A stretch of DNA of 64,000 nt from Halobacteriovorax marinus SJ (lineage in GTDB: Bacteria; Bdellovibrionota; Bacteriovoracia; Bacteriovoracales; Bacteriovoracaceae), in NCBI RefSeq assembly GCF_000210915.2, contig NC_016620.1, forward strand, positions 1,116,001 to 1,180,000. Reading direction: 5' to 3'. Positions within the stretch are counted from its first letter, which is position 1. Each line of letters begins with the position of its first letter. A program made the translations under genes and the position numbers. The notes under the pieces were generated by a model. The model saw nothing but the letters and a program-made list of their open reading frames with translations. It ran no database searches and was not told the origin of the DNA. Shown in pieces: positions 24,411 through 34,546 of this stretch.

Positions 24411-24489
24411 AGTCGTCCTCTGGTTTTTAGTTTTTATTCATATTAGCAGAGGATTTGATAGAGGTGATTTTCTTTGAAAGTATTTTAGA

Positions 24490-24512
24490 GGCCGTCAAGA
24501 TTCTAGACGGCC
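24490..24512 (-). terminator. Hairpin after an exported-protein gene
   Basis: GGCCGTC and GACGGCC form a 7-bp GC-rich stem with a 9-base loop, just downstream of the minus-strand gene at 24531-25148. The following bases on that strand contain only short T stretches, so it is a moderate terminator candidate. Confidence 0.55.
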
Positions 24513-24530
24513 ATCCGTTATTTCAGTAGC

Positions 24531-25148
24531 TTATCTCTTGAGACGATAAGGCATCTGAGTTTTTGAATTAATCGCAGCGCTTGTAGAGAGTAGGTTTGAA
24601 ATCTTCTCTCCATCGGCCATTAGGAAGATCGTCACTTGCGAAGGATATGGGTAGTATTTGAAGCTAAAGACAATATTTTCAACTTGTCTCTCAAACTTAC
24701 TAATATTAAAGCTAGTATCTCCACCTCTAAAATTACCAAGATCCCAGATCTTAAATGAGATGGCCCTCTTAAATTGGTTGGCCCAACCCACGCTATACTT
24801 AGCGTCTTTAATCTCAAAAACTATCTCACTCATACACTCTTTAGTTGGCTTAAATAGTCCTTTAACCTCTAGGTACTTAGTATTTTTAAGTTCTAGCGTA
24901 TGCCTTGTAAGACCATTACTTAGCTTTTTATTCTTAATAGGAAGGTCATATTTCTTATAATTTGTCTTATATTCAGCTGAGTCACTCCAGTTTGGAACTT
25001 CATAGCGACATGCCTGTTGGAGAGTAGCGCTAAAGTTAAGATCACCACTATTAGAGTAGAATTCAGTCTTGAATGGATGAACAATTGTCGAGGCGGCAAA
25101 TGTATTAAATCCAATAAAGATTGTAGCAATTAAGATTATGGCCTTCAT
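24531..25148 (-). CDS. Exported beta-rich protein of unknown function
   Basis: The 205-residue protein has a signal peptide ending TFAAS. The mature part has alternating beta strands (TRHTLELKNTKYLEVKG, SEIVFEIKDAKYSVGWANQF), an FxIWDLGNFRGGDTSF segment and two Cys that could pair. AAGGAAA lies before the ATG. No enzyme motif is visible. It is divergent from the glutaminase gene. Confidence 0.7.
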   Translation of the reverse strand: MKAIILIATIFIGFNTFAASTIVHPFKTEFYSNSGDLNFSATLQQACRYEVPNWSDSAEYKTNYKKYDLPIKNKKLSNGLTRHTLELKNTKYLEVKGLFKPTKECMSEIVFEIKDAKYSVGWANQFKRAISFKIWDLGNFRGGDTSFNISKFERQVENIVFSFKYYPYPSQVTIFLMADGEKISNLLSTSAAINSKTQMPYRLKR

Positions 25149-25277
25149 ATAATTTCCTTTTTTTGGTATATAAGCATTTATAATTGACTTCGTTAATACT
25201 TAATTAAGCCCATGAAAAAAAAACAATGATATTAAGAAAGCTTTTCAGATAATGTATGAATGCTTCAGGAGTTAAAT

Positions 25278-26186
25278 GTGCAAGATATCTTGGATAGAGT
25301 AGAGAAGAATATTCAGCAGTACTTTGGTATGGGTGAAGTCGCTAATTATATACCAGAGTTGGCAAAAATAGACCCTAAGCAATTTGCTATGACTGTCGCT
25401 ACGGTTGATGGGCGTATTTACTCGTGCGGAAGTAGTGATAAGCTTTTCTCAATTCAAAGTATTTCCAAGGTCTTTGTACTCACTATGGCAATGAATGTCC
25501 TACAAGATGAGTTGTGGGAGAGAGTCGGTAAGGAGCCCTCTGGCTCTGCATTCAATTCGCTCGTTCAATTAGAGACGGAGCAAGGTATTCCTAGAAACCC
25601 TTTTATTAACGCTGGAGCTCTAGTCACAACAGATGCCATCATTCAAAGATTTACCAATGCTTATGATGAAATCTTAAACTTTGTCAGAGACTTGAGCCAA
25701 AATGAGAGTATTGAATTTGATAAGAATGTAGCACTATCTGAGTTTCAGCATAGTGAGAGAAACTCAGCTCTTGCATACTTTATGAAGAGTTTTGGAAATA
25801 TTGAGTCGGACCCAATTCAACTCTTAGATGTATACTTTCATCACTGCTCTATTGCGATGAACACTGTTGACCTAGCTAAGGCCTTTCTTTTCTTGGCCAA
25901 TGGAGGAGTCAATCCTGCGACTGGGAAGAGAGTAGTGACAAGTTTAAAGGCGAAGAGGGTTAACTCTTTAATGCTCACTTGTGGACTCTATGACAACGTT
26001 GGGGATTTTGCTTACAGGGTTGGTCTACCAGCGAAGAGTGGTGTTGGCGGTGGAATAGTAGCGGTTCTTCCAGGAGAGTTCTCCGTTGCGGTTTGGTCTC
26101 CTGAGCTTAATCTATCAGGTAATTCGCTCATAGGGACTAAGGCCCTAGAGCTATTTACCAATTATACAGAAAAATCTATTTTCTAG
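25278..26186 (+). CDS. glsA: Glutaminase
   Basis: This enzyme hydrolyses glutamine to glutamate and ammonia. The serine-beta-lactamase-like SxxK motif lies in RLFSIQSISKV-type sequence (here KLFSIQSISKVF). Other family blocks are KEPSGSAFNSLVQLE, GIPRNPFINAGAL, SEFQHSERNSALAYFMKSFGN and GLPAKSGVGGGIVAV. I choose the GTG at 25278 because AGGAG is six bases upstream; an ATG at 25260 would add six residues. It overlaps the convergent chemoreceptor gene by four bases. Length, about 302 residues, is normal. Confidence 0.95.
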   Translation: MQDILDRVEKNIQQYFGMGEVANYIPELAKIDPKQFAMTVATVDGRIYSCGSSDKLFSIQSISKVFVLTMAMNVLQDELWERVGKEPSGSAFNSLVQLETEQGIPRNPFINAGALVTTDAIIQRFTNAYDEILNFVRDLSQNESIEFDKNVALSEFQHSERNSALAYFMKSFGNIESDPIQLLDVYFHHCSIAMNTVDLAKAFLFLANGGVNPATGKRVVTSLKAKRVNSLMLTCGLYDNVGDFAYRVGLPAKSGVGGGIVAVLPGEFSVAVWSPELNLSGNSLIGTKALELFTNYTEKSIF

Positions 26187-28687
26187 ATAATATCTTCAAA
26201 TCTATCATCATCAGCAGAAGGGATACCGTTGATTAAAGCAGTGTTAGAAGTTGATTCTTTTGGAGCACTCTTTGAAATTGGTGCAATATTCTCTTCCTTT
26301 CTTTCAACGACTTTTCTCTCTTCTACTTTTTCTACTTTTCTTGAAGAAGTGTCTACACTCTTTTTAAGAAGCTTTAAGTCTGGTTTCTTCTTTTCTTCTC
26401 TCTTAGAAGGTCTAGACTTTTCTTTTCTCTTATCGATGATTTTTGTATCTCTAGTACCATGAACAATCTCTTCCATATCTAGTACAATATTAGATAGGAT
26501 ATCTGACTGAGCTCTAAGCTCTTCGGCCCTTACTGATGATTGTCCTGCCACTTCAGAGTTCTGCTGTGTAGCCGTATCAATTTCTTGAATCGCTTGAGTG
26601 ATTTCATGAACACCTTGAGCCTGCTCTCCAGAAGAGCGTGCAATTTCTGTAACGGATTGATCAACAACTTCAAAGCTATTGAGTACTTCATCTAGGATTG
26701 ACTCACACTCACTAGATTTTTCGATCCCATCCTCTACATTCTTCTTTGCAGAAACGAGGATTCTCTCCATTTGCTCTTTAGAGCTTTGAACAATATGGCT
26801 TACTTTTTGAGTACTATCTTCTAGTAGGAGACCGATATCAGCTGCAGCTTTACCAGACATTGAAGCGAGGTTACCTACTTCTTCTGCGACAACTGCAAAT
26901 CCTTTCCCTTGTTCACCAGCTCTTGCCGCTTCTACTGAGGCATTGAAAGAGAGGAGTTTTGTTTGAAAAACGATGTCGTTAATAACTTTCGTCTTATCTG
27001 CAATCTCTTGAATCACTTTATTAATATCTTCAATCTTTTCATTATTAGTATCAACACCTTTAACGACATCTTCGTTACTTTGGTGAATGAGCTCAATGAT
27101 TCTCTTCACTTCTGCTACAGACATCTTTCCTTGGTTTGCTTTTTCTCTACTTTCTTGACTAAGCTTAGAGGCCTTTTGTGCAGATTCAGAACTTCTTGTC
27201 ACCATAGCAGAGATTTCACTGATAGAAGATGAGGTTTCTTGAACACTTGCTGCCAGTTGATCTGTAGTTGTTGAAAGTTCTGTAGAACCTTCTGCAATAC
27301 TAGTACTACTTCCAAGTACATTTGATGCGCCATCTTTGAGTTTAACTCCAATTGCTGTAATCTTATTAGCAAGAGTAGTTGAGAGAGTGAGTGAAAATAA
27401 AATAATGACAACAGCTGATACACCTACAATTGTTAGCATTAAATTTCTAAGTAAGACCACTGATTCATAGGCCTCTTCTTTTGATATTTTACTAATAACA
27501 AACCAAGAGAGTTCATCAACATTAATTTTTTGAACTGCTGCGATTTGCTCTTTATTAAACATATCAGTGTAATATAGTACTGCTGGCGTTGCTGCTTTTA
27601 CTGCGTTAGAAATATTCTCACTTCCCATCTTGTAGGCAAGGGCAGTTGTTCCCTGAGTTTCAATAAATTGAAGGTCATCTTTATTGTAGTTAATTGATGC
27701 AAGTTTTTTAGAAAAGCCTAACTTATCTTCGTGTAGACTTCTTGAGATTGATCTCTCGACTAAGTCACTTCCTAGGATAACATTTTCACCAGTCATTCCT
27801 AGTCCATGGTTTTTCCAGTTGAAATTTCCTGTCGTGATAGTGTTGTACTTATCAACTGGAACTTGGAAAATGAGTGAACCAACAATTTGACCATCTAGCT
27901 TTATACTGTGAGCAACAAATTGTGCTGGAGCATTAAAGCTTGGCCAGTATTTTTGAATATCTGTAATAATGGCCTTGTCATGGTTTTTTAGTGAAGCAAA
28001 GTACGCCTTAGAGATAGGTGAGTTCTTGTATAACTCATTACTAAGATTTGCTGCAAAATCACCTTCCTTATATGTTGAGTAAATAATTGTATTCGTCTCG
28101 GCATCTACAATGAAAATATCGTAGTAATTATAATTCTTAGAATACTTTAAGAAGTCAGCGTGAAACTTACTATGGGCCTTTGAATAGCTTGATTCTCCAG
28201 CGGACATTTGCTTATATTTCTCTCCAATAGGGTGAGAGTTTCTAAGAACAAAGTCTCTTTGTAGAAGAAGAGAGTTATCAGATAGAGTACCAGATATTTT
28301 CTTTGCATCTAATTGATAAGTATTCTTGGCATTAAAATCTTTTATAAAACCTTTGGTGTAGTAAGACTCTAGATCCAACTTCGCTTGGTAGGCGTCAGCA
28401 TCATAGACTTCTTGTGAGTAGAGATTGTATCCCTCTTTTAAGTTGATGTAGGCACCAGTTGTGAGTCCACTTTCAGCTAGATCTTTAACTTGAGTCTTCA
28501 TAATGGTAATCATATCTTCAACTTGAAATGACTTTGACTCTCTAATTGCCACTAACTTCTCTTTAATTTCCACTTCAAGACTCTTAGATGAGTTCTTAAA
28601 TGATAAAACTCCGATAATTGTTGCTGGAACAAGTCCTGCAATTAAGAAGCTTAGAATGAGTTTATTCTTTAAAGAGAGTTTTTTCAC
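26183..28687 (-). CDS. Methyl-accepting chemotaxis protein
   Basis: The 834-residue receptor has a first membrane helix at about 8-30, a large periplasmic sensor of roughly 370 residues (Cache-like, with a FIVDAETNTIIYSTYKEGDF strand set), and a second helix near 405-430. The cytoplasmic signalling domain contains the CheA/CheW contact hairpin (FQTKLLSFNASVEAARAGEQ, then GKGFAVVAEEVGNLA). The C-terminal 90 residues are a Lys/Glu-rich linker ending in DDRFEDII, which may recruit adaptation enzymes as the NWETF tail does in E. coli. A candidate sigma-28 promoter lies upstream. The ligand is unknown. Confidence 0.95.
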   Translation of the reverse strand: MKKLSLKNKLILSFLIAGLVPATIIGVLSFKNSSKSLEVEIKEKLVAIRESKSFQVEDMITIMKTQVKDLAESGLTTGAYINLKEGYNLYSQEVYDADAYQAKLDLESYYTKGFIKDFNAKNTYQLDAKKISGTLSDNSLLLQRDFVLRNSHPIGEKYKQMSAGESSYSKAHSKFHADFLKYSKNYNYYDIFIVDAETNTIIYSTYKEGDFAANLSNELYKNSPISKAYFASLKNHDKAIITDIQKYWPSFNAPAQFVAHSIKLDGQIVGSLIFQVPVDKYNTITTGNFNWKNHGLGMTGENVILGSDLVERSISRSLHEDKLGFSKKLASINYNKDDLQFIETQGTTALAYKMGSENISNAVKAATPAVLYYTDMFNKEQIAAVQKINVDELSWFVISKISKEEAYESVVLLRNLMLTIVGVSAVVIILFSLTLSTTLANKITAIGVKLKDGASNVLGSSTSIAEGSTELSTTTDQLAASVQETSSSISEISAMVTRSSESAQKASKLSQESREKANQGKMSVAEVKRIIELIHQSNEDVVKGVDTNNEKIEDINKVIQEIADKTKVINDIVFQTKLLSFNASVEAARAGEQGKGFAVVAEEVGNLASMSGKAAADIGLLLEDSTQKVSHIVQSSKEQMERILVSAKKNVEDGIEKSSECESILDEVLNSFEVVDQSVTEIARSSGEQAQGVHEITQAIQEIDTATQQNSEVAGQSSVRAEELRAQSDILSNIVLDMEEIVHGTRDTKIIDKRKEKSRPSKREEKKKPDLKLLKKSVDTSSRKVEKVEERKVVERKEENIAPISKSAPKESTSNTALINGIPSADDDRFEDII

Positions 28688-28722
28688 ATTGAATTCCTAG
28701 TTGAAAATATCTGTACTAAATT

Positions 28723-28750
28723 TTATCGTCACAACTTGAACAAAGTTTTA
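28723..28750 (-). promoter_or_regulatory. Candidate sigma-28 promoter of the chemoreceptor gene
   Basis: On the minus strand the sequence reads TAAAACTT, 12 bases, GACGATAA. The enterobacterial FliA consensus is TAAAGTTT-N11-GCCGATAA. The -10 box matches at seven of eight positions. It lies about 35 bases before the chemoreceptor start, a class of gene usually under this sigma factor. Confidence 0.5.
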
Positions 28751-28787
28751 ATATTTGTGGAGGAAATTATGTATTTCTTAAGGAAGA

Positions 28788-30290
28788 CTAACTTGCAGTA
28801 ATTTCAATACTTTCTGGAGCAGTTTTGTCGAATTTAAAGTGAGTCATAGAGCTTTCTAGCTCATCCTTTTCAGACGTCACCATGAGAATCTTATCTTTTG
28901 CTTTAAATGATGTTGAGCCATCCGGAATGATGAATCCACCACTTCTTTTTATAAAAAGTATGACCGTCCCCTTAGGGAGTCCCAGGTCCACAACACGCTT
29001 TTCTACAGCAAAGTCTGTGTCCTCAATCATAAACTCTCTAATACCATTCTTTGTTTTCTCTATAACTTCTAGATCAATAGGAAAGTCAGGGTCAATAATA
29101 GACTCAATAAGTAGGTTTAACTTCTTAGCAAGTAGCTTTACTGTGGAGCCTTGAACTAGAGCAGAGATAATGACCGTAAAGAAGACTAAGTCAAAAATGA
29201 AGTTCGCTTCTTTTCCAACATTCATTGCCACTAAACTGGCGAAGACAATAGGAGTCGCTCCTTTTAGTCCCGCCCATGAAATGAGGAGCTTTTCTCTATA
29301 GTCAAAACGAGAGAACATTAAACAAATAAATACAATGGCCGGTCTGGCAATAATAATACTAAATACTGCGAGCATGGCCCCACTGGAAGCGATCTCTAAG
29401 AGTCTTGAAGGGAAGACTAGTAATCCTAAAAGAATGAAGAGACCAATTTGAAAGAGCCACGAAATTCCATCAAAGAATGAAGTAAGTATTTGCTTGTGGA
29501 TGATTCTCTCATTACCAACTTTTAGTCCAAAGATGTAAACAGCGAGGAAGCCGTTTCCATGAAAGGAAGTGACGAGTGAGTAATTTAAAAAGAGAAAACC
29601 AAGGGCAAGGGCAGGGTAGAGACCTTGAAAGTCGAGTTCAACTTTATCATTAATCAATTTGAATATTTTAAAGAAGGCATAGCCTCCAATAATACCAAAG
29701 AGTGGATTTACAATAAAAGAGATGAGTGAGTTCATCTGGCTGGTTTCGATATCTGCCTGGTAGAGACCAAGAAAGATTGTAACGAGTAGGTAGGCCATAG
29801 GATCGTTACTTCCCGATTCAAGTTCTAGAAGTGACTTTACTCTTTTTGGAACCTGAGCATTTCTATCTCTTAGAACTGTAAATACGGCCGCGGCATCTGT
29901 GGAAGAGAGAATCGCACCAATAAGAAAGGACTCGAAGAGATTAATGTGGAAGAGATAGTGACAAAAGACACCGATCATACCTGTGGTTAAGAGAATTCCA
30001 AGAGTCGAGAGTACGACTCCAGACTTCATAACTGGCCTAATATCTGAAATTTTTGTTAAGAGTCCACCTGTAAAGATAATAAGACAGATGGCCACGAGAG
30101 AGAGGGAGTGGGTGAGCTCATAATTCTCGTAATCAATTCCTCCAATACCCTCACTACCTGAGATCATTCCTACAAAAAGGAAGAGAACTAGAATTGGAAG
30201 TCCAAATTTACTTAAAGATTTACTCATCACTACACTTAGCAGTAATAATATTGATCCAATAAGTAATGTATTATTTAAAACGACTTCCAC
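28788..30290 (-). CDS. CPA1-family K+/H+ or Na+/H+ antiporter (NhaP2-like)
   Basis: The 500-residue protein has about 12 hydrophobic helices with ILSSTDAAAVFTVL and LLELESGSNDPMAYL, the ion-binding core of NhaP/CvrA antiporters. Residues from about 415 form a soluble TrkA-C-like domain (FMIEDTDFAVEKRVVDLGLPKGTVILFIKRSGGFIIP), typical of potassium/proton antiporters that respond to nucleotides or ions. The ion preference is inferred from this domain. It lies upstream of the chemoreceptor gene on the same strand with about 100 bases between. Confidence 0.92.
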   Translation of the reverse strand: MEVVLNNTLLIGSILLLLSVVMSKSLSKFGLPILVLFLFVGMISGSEGIGGIDYENYELTHSLSLVAICLIIFTGGLLTKISDIRPVMKSGVVLSTLGILLTTGMIGVFCHYLFHINLFESFLIGAILSSTDAAAVFTVLRDRNAQVPKRVKSLLELESGSNDPMAYLLVTIFLGLYQADIETSQMNSLISFIVNPLFGIIGGYAFFKIFKLINDKVELDFQGLYPALALGFLFLNYSLVTSFHGNGFLAVYIFGLKVGNERIIHKQILTSFFDGISWLFQIGLFILLGLLVFPSRLLEIASSGAMLAVFSIIIARPAIVFICLMFSRFDYREKLLISWAGLKGATPIVFASLVAMNVGKEANFIFDLVFFTVIISALVQGSTVKLLAKKLNLLIESIIDPDFPIDLEVIEKTKNGIREFMIEDTDFAVEKRVVDLGLPKGTVILFIKRSGGFIIPDGSTSFKAKDKILMVTSEKDELESSMTHFKFDKTAPESIEITAS

Positions 30291-30336
30291 AATTTTCCTG
30301 TCGGTAAATTCTGGAAAATATTAACATATTTTATGC

Positions 30337-30363
30337 AATGGTGCTCTTTTTAAGAGCACCATT
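30337..30363. terminator. Strong hairpin after the S-formylglutathione hydrolase gene
   Basis: AATGGTGCTCTT and AAGAGCACCATT form a perfect 12-bp stem with a TTT loop, two bases beyond the fghA stop codon. There is no long T-run on the minus strand, but the stem is strong enough to end or protect the transcript. Confidence 0.7.
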
Positions 30364-30365
30364 CG

Positions 30366-31196
30366 TTATTTATTCAAGAGACTAAGGTGATGATTAATGT
30401 GATCAGGTAGAAAACTTGCGATAAAGTAGTAGCTATGATCAAAATCTTTTCTAAAGTTTAACTTTAAAGATTGATCAACTTTATCACATGCCTGAATGAA
30501 ATTGTCGGATAAGAGTTCTTTCTCTAGGAATTCGTCATCAAGACCCTGATCAATAAGAATTGTATCCGATCGATTGTGACCACTTTTTACGAGAAGAGTG
30601 GCATCATATCTACCTCCCTCAGTCTCTGGGTTTTCAAGATAGCCAGAGAAGGCCTTTTGTCCCCAAGGGCACTTTGTTGGATTTACAATAGGTGAGAAGG
30701 CCGAAACACTTGTGAATAACTCTTTTTCATTCAGAGAAAGAACTAGCGCTCCATGACCACCCATTGAGTGACCCATTATTGAAATCTTCTTTATATTAAA
30801 ACTAGCTTTTAAAATTTGAACGATTTCAACACTGATATAATCATACATTTTATAATGATCTTTATATCCTGGAGTCGTGGCATTTAAATAGAAGCCAGCA
30901 CCTGATCCAAAGTCATAACTCTCGTGTTCGCCCTCTAAATTAAGCCCTCTAGGGGAAGTATCTGGGCAAATAATCATTGTATTAGTATCAGATAGAAGAG
31001 GCTGAACTCCTGCCTTTGTAATAAAGTTTTCTTCATTACAAGTAAGGCCCGAGAGCCAAATAATAGCATTTTCAATTTTATTATCTGGCTCATAAGTTGA
31101 GAAATTCATCTCAGTTCCTGTTACAACAGAATTATGACTATAGAATTTAGTAAATCCTTTAAAGCTTCTATGTTTCTTCTTTAAGTTTACAATCAT
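30366..31196 (-). CDS. fghA: S-formylglutathione hydrolase
   Basis: This alpha/beta-hydrolase releases formate and glutathione in the formaldehyde detoxification pathway. The nucleophile Ser144 lies in IMGHSMGGHGALV. The acid and base follow in LIDQGLDDEFL and DFDHSYYFI. YDFGSGAGFYLNAT is a family block close to the substrate site. At 276 residues it has standard length. It is 14 bases downstream of the class III alcohol dehydrogenase gene, the pathway partner. Confidence 0.95.
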   Translation of the reverse strand: MIVNLKKKHRSFKGFTKFYSHNSVVTGTEMNFSTYEPDNKIENAIIWLSGLTCNEENFITKAGVQPLLSDTNTMIICPDTSPRGLNLEGEHESYDFGSGAGFYLNATTPGYKDHYKMYDYISVEIVQILKASFNIKKISIMGHSMGGHGALVLSLNEKELFTSVSAFSPIVNPTKCPWGQKAFSGYLENPETEGGRYDATLLVKSGHNRSDTILIDQGLDDEFLEKELLSDNFIQACDKVDQSLKLNFRKDFDHSYYFIASFLPDHINHHLSLLNK

Positions 31197-31210
31197 AGCT
31201 TGTTTCCTAC

Positions 31211-32338
<1,128 letters not shown>

Positions 32339-32352
32339 TTAAATTCAACTAA

Positions 32353-32358
32353 ATTATA
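32353..32358 (-). promoter_or_regulatory. Possible -10 element of the formaldehyde operon
   Basis: The minus strand reads TATAAT about 30 bases before the frmA ATG. I see no convincing -35 box at the usual spacing, which would fit a promoter needing an activator such as the divergent LysR protein. Confidence 0.3.
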
Positions 32359-32397
32359 CTATCACTTAGTTGACATTAGTTTACTATGGTGACAGAG

Positions 32398-32415
32398 TGT
32401 TTCCATATGGAAACA
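32398..32415. promoter_or_regulatory. 18-bp perfect palindrome TGTTTCCATATGGAAACA
   Basis: The fully symmetric sequence covers the likely start of the LysR gene and contains a T-N11-A pattern used by LysR-type regulators. It fits an autoregulatory site, possibly also acting on the divergent frmA promoter about 75 bases away. Confidence 0.5.
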
Positions 32416-33300
32416 ATGCGAGTTATATCTTCACTTTCAGTCTTTGAGAAAGTGGCCAAGAATCAAAGTTATTCCCTTGCTGCCAAAGAGATGGGAGTCT
32501 CTAAGGCCTATGTGAGTAAAATAATCACCAGTTTAGAAGAGGAATTTGGTGAGAAGCTCTTTATAAGATCTACTAGAAAGGTGAAACTTTCCTATTTGGG
32601 AGAAGAGTTACTTGCAAAGTGCTCAAGCCCGTTGAATATTCTGGAATCAATCAGTGAGAGCTTGGCCAACAGATCTCCAACGCCTAAGGGTGTATTCAAG
32701 GTTTCCCTCGCCGGAGCATATGGAGAGGATTATATCGCTCCTGTTCTCTTTAAAATGGCCAAAGAATATCCAGATCTAAAGGTAGATATCTCATTTTCAA
32801 CTCGAAACGTAGACTTACTCGATGAAAACGTAGATGTGGCCATTAGAGTGGGAGATCTCGCTGACTCAAATCTCTATGCTAGGAAAATATCCTTTAGAAG
32901 AGAGTATATTTGTGCCACGAAGAAGTACGTTAAACTAAATGGTGAACCAAAATCCCCTAAGGAGTTAAAGGAATTTAATTGCTTGATGGGAGTAGGTGAC
33001 TATTGGTCCTTTATTATCAAAAAGAAAGTAGAGAGGATAAAGCTCAGTGGAAATATTCGCTCTGATAATGGTAGAGTGCTTCTAAAAGCCGCACTAGATA
33101 GTATTGGTTTAGTGAAACTTCCCGATGTCTACGTGAAAGAGTATATTGATAGTGGTAAGCTTCTTAGCGTCTTAGACTCGTATCTCGCAAAAGAGATACC
33201 AATTTGGGCAGTAACCCATACGAGAAAGAAAGACTCTGTGAACTTGCAGCACTTTCTTGATCTATTAGAAGAATTTTTAAAACGAGAGAAGAGTTTATGA
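32407..33300 (+). CDS. LysR-family transcriptional regulator
   Basis: An N-terminal winged helix (SVFEKVAKNQSYSLAAKEMGVSKAYVSKIITSLEEEFGEKLFIRS) precedes a periplasmic-binding-protein-like effector domain (GVFKVSLAGAYGEDYIAP, NVDVAIRVGDLADSNL). It belongs to the group often annotated near DsdC/AaeR-like regulators, but the effector is unknown. Several in-frame starts exist at 32386, 32407 and 32416; I choose the middle one with low certainty because an 18-bp palindrome covers the region. It overlaps the next gene by four bases (ATGA) and leads an operon of oxidoreductases. Confidence 0.9.
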   Translation: METMRVISSLSVFEKVAKNQSYSLAAKEMGVSKAYVSKIITSLEEEFGEKLFIRSTRKVKLSYLGEELLAKCSSPLNILESISESLANRSPTPKGVFKVSLAGAYGEDYIAPVLFKMAKEYPDLKVDISFSTRNVDLLDENVDVAIRVGDLADSNLYARKISFRREYICATKKYVKLNGEPKSPKELKEFNCLMGVGDYWSFIIKKKVERIKLSGNIRSDNGRVLLKAALDSIGLVKLPDVYVKEYIDSGKLLSVLDSYLAKEIPIWAVTHTRKKDSVNLQHFLDLLEEFLKREKSL

Positions 33301-33632
33301 ATGTTAAAGAATACCATGCACACCTATATTACAGTGAAGAGAATTTAGAAGTCGCCAAGCAGGTTGTAGAGAAGGCCAGAGAGTTTGGTCTATTTTCAAT
33401 CGGAAGAATTCACGAAAGGCTTGTTGGTCCACATCCTATGTGGAGTTGCCAGCTACTTTTTAAAAATGATGAACTTCCAAAGGCGATGCCTTGGATATTA
33501 GAGAATAGAGAGGGGCTGATTATATTCATGCACCCAGATACTGGAAATGATCTAGAAGATCATACCGATCATGCTATTTGGATTGGTGGTAAAGTCGATC
33601 TTAATTTAGAAGTATTTAAGAGAGGAAATTAG
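33297..33632 (+). CDS. DOPA 4,5-dioxygenase family protein
   Basis: The 111-residue protein fits the DOPA dioxygenase family known from fungal and plant betalain chemistry. Marks are YHAHLYYSE at the start, IGRIHERLVGPHPMWSCQLLF, IIFMHPDTGNDLEDHTDHAIWIG. The three conserved His are presumed metal ligands. Bacterial members cleave catechols or have unknown roles. Its start overlaps the LysR stop and its end overlaps the next start by one base, so translation is coupled. Confidence 0.9.
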   Translation: MNVKEYHAHLYYSEENLEVAKQVVEKAREFGLFSIGRIHERLVGPHPMWSCQLLFKNDELPKAMPWILENREGLIIFMHPDTGNDLEDHTDHAIWIGGKVDLNLEVFKRGN

Positions 33633-34546
33633 TGTTTCACTTTTTAAGTCGACTTCTACCAAAAGAAGAAATTAATAAATTAATGAAAAGTGTAATGAGT
33701 AATGAAGTTTACTCATACAATGGTACATCTGAATATTTTAATGAGTTAAAGAATCTTCCTAAATTTTCATCGGTGACAAATTTTCTAGACCACTGGACTG
33801 GGGAAGTAGATGTTCACTTACTTGATCTAAAAGATGAAGCGAGTACTAAGAAAGTCTCTACCCATGAGGCCATGAGTTACTATGATCAAGGGATGGGCCT
33901 TCTCTTTAATGACCTCAATCTCTTTGATGAGAAAATGCAAGATGACTTGAACCGCTTATGTGGAGACTTTGGTGTTTCAAGAGCAACGATGTCTAGAAAC
34001 CTAGTCTATGCTACACCTAAGGGTGGGGGGACAGCGACTCACTTTGATCAAAATATAAATTTAGTCCTACAATTAAAAGGTCGAAAGTCATGGTGGCTAA
34101 AAGAAAATGAATGTGTAAGAAACCCTCTTACAAGACATACTCTAGGAACAATTTCTGATCCTGAACTCTCAAGTTATATTGATTCTCCTTTTCCTGATTC
34201 AATTAAGTACGATGAGGAATACGAACTCAGCGAGGGGAGTCTTCTCTTCGTTCCAAAGGGACATTGGCATAAGACCCATGCTCATGACGATTCTCTGGCC
34301 TTGAACTTTACATTCTCACTACCTTCGTGGGTTGATATTCTCTCTATGGCCCTTAGGGCAAGGTTGATTCAATCTGAATATTGGAGAGATTCAGTCATTG
34401 GCCTAAATAGTGAAACTAGTGCAAAGGAAAAACTCTCACTCTTTGAGACTCTACTCGATTCTCTAAAGAGTGATATTCAATCTTGGGACGCTGGAGAGAT
34501 TCTTTCTTTTATCGAGTTTTCCGAAGGCGAAGAGAGCAATGAGTAA
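33632..34546 (+). CDS. JmjC/cupin-like 2-oxoglutarate oxygenase
   Basis: The 304-residue protein has a cupin core with the iron motif THFDQNINLVLQLKGRKSWWL (His-x-Asp) and the distal His in LFVPKGHWHKTHAHDDSLALNFTF. This resembles RoxA/JmjC oxygenases that hydroxylate ribosomal proteins or peptides. The C-terminal helices (about 235-300) could mediate dimerisation, as in RoxA. The start is GTG, overlapping the preceding TAG. The substrate is unknown. It lies between the DOPA dioxygenase-like gene and the flavoprotein gene. Confidence 0.85.
   Translation: MFHFLSRLLPKEEINKLMKSVMSNEVYSYNGTSEYFNELKNLPKFSSVTNFLDHWTGEVDVHLLDLKDEASTKKVSTHEAMSYYDQGMGLLFNDLNLFDEKMQDDLNRLCGDFGVSRATMSRNLVYATPKGGGTATHFDQNINLVLQLKGRKSWWLKENECVRNPLTRHTLGTISDPELSSYIDSPFPDSIKYDEEYELSEGSLLFVPKGHWHKTHAHDDSLALNFTFSLPSWVDILSMALRARLIQSEYWRDSVIGLNSETSAKEKLSLFETLLDSLKSDIQSWDAGEILSFIEFSEGEESNE

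Noticed and set aside
26229-26462. Plus-strand frame opposite the chemoreceptor tail
   Set aside because: Its Phe/Ser/Leu-rich composition is what the complement of the Lys/Glu-rich tail gives. It is a shadow, not a gene.
28770-28802. Ten-codon open frame with a perfect GGAGG site, starting ATG TAT TTC
   Set aside because: It lies between two minus-strand genes with no plus-strand gene downstream to control, and it is too short to judge as coding. The GGAGG match is probably chance.
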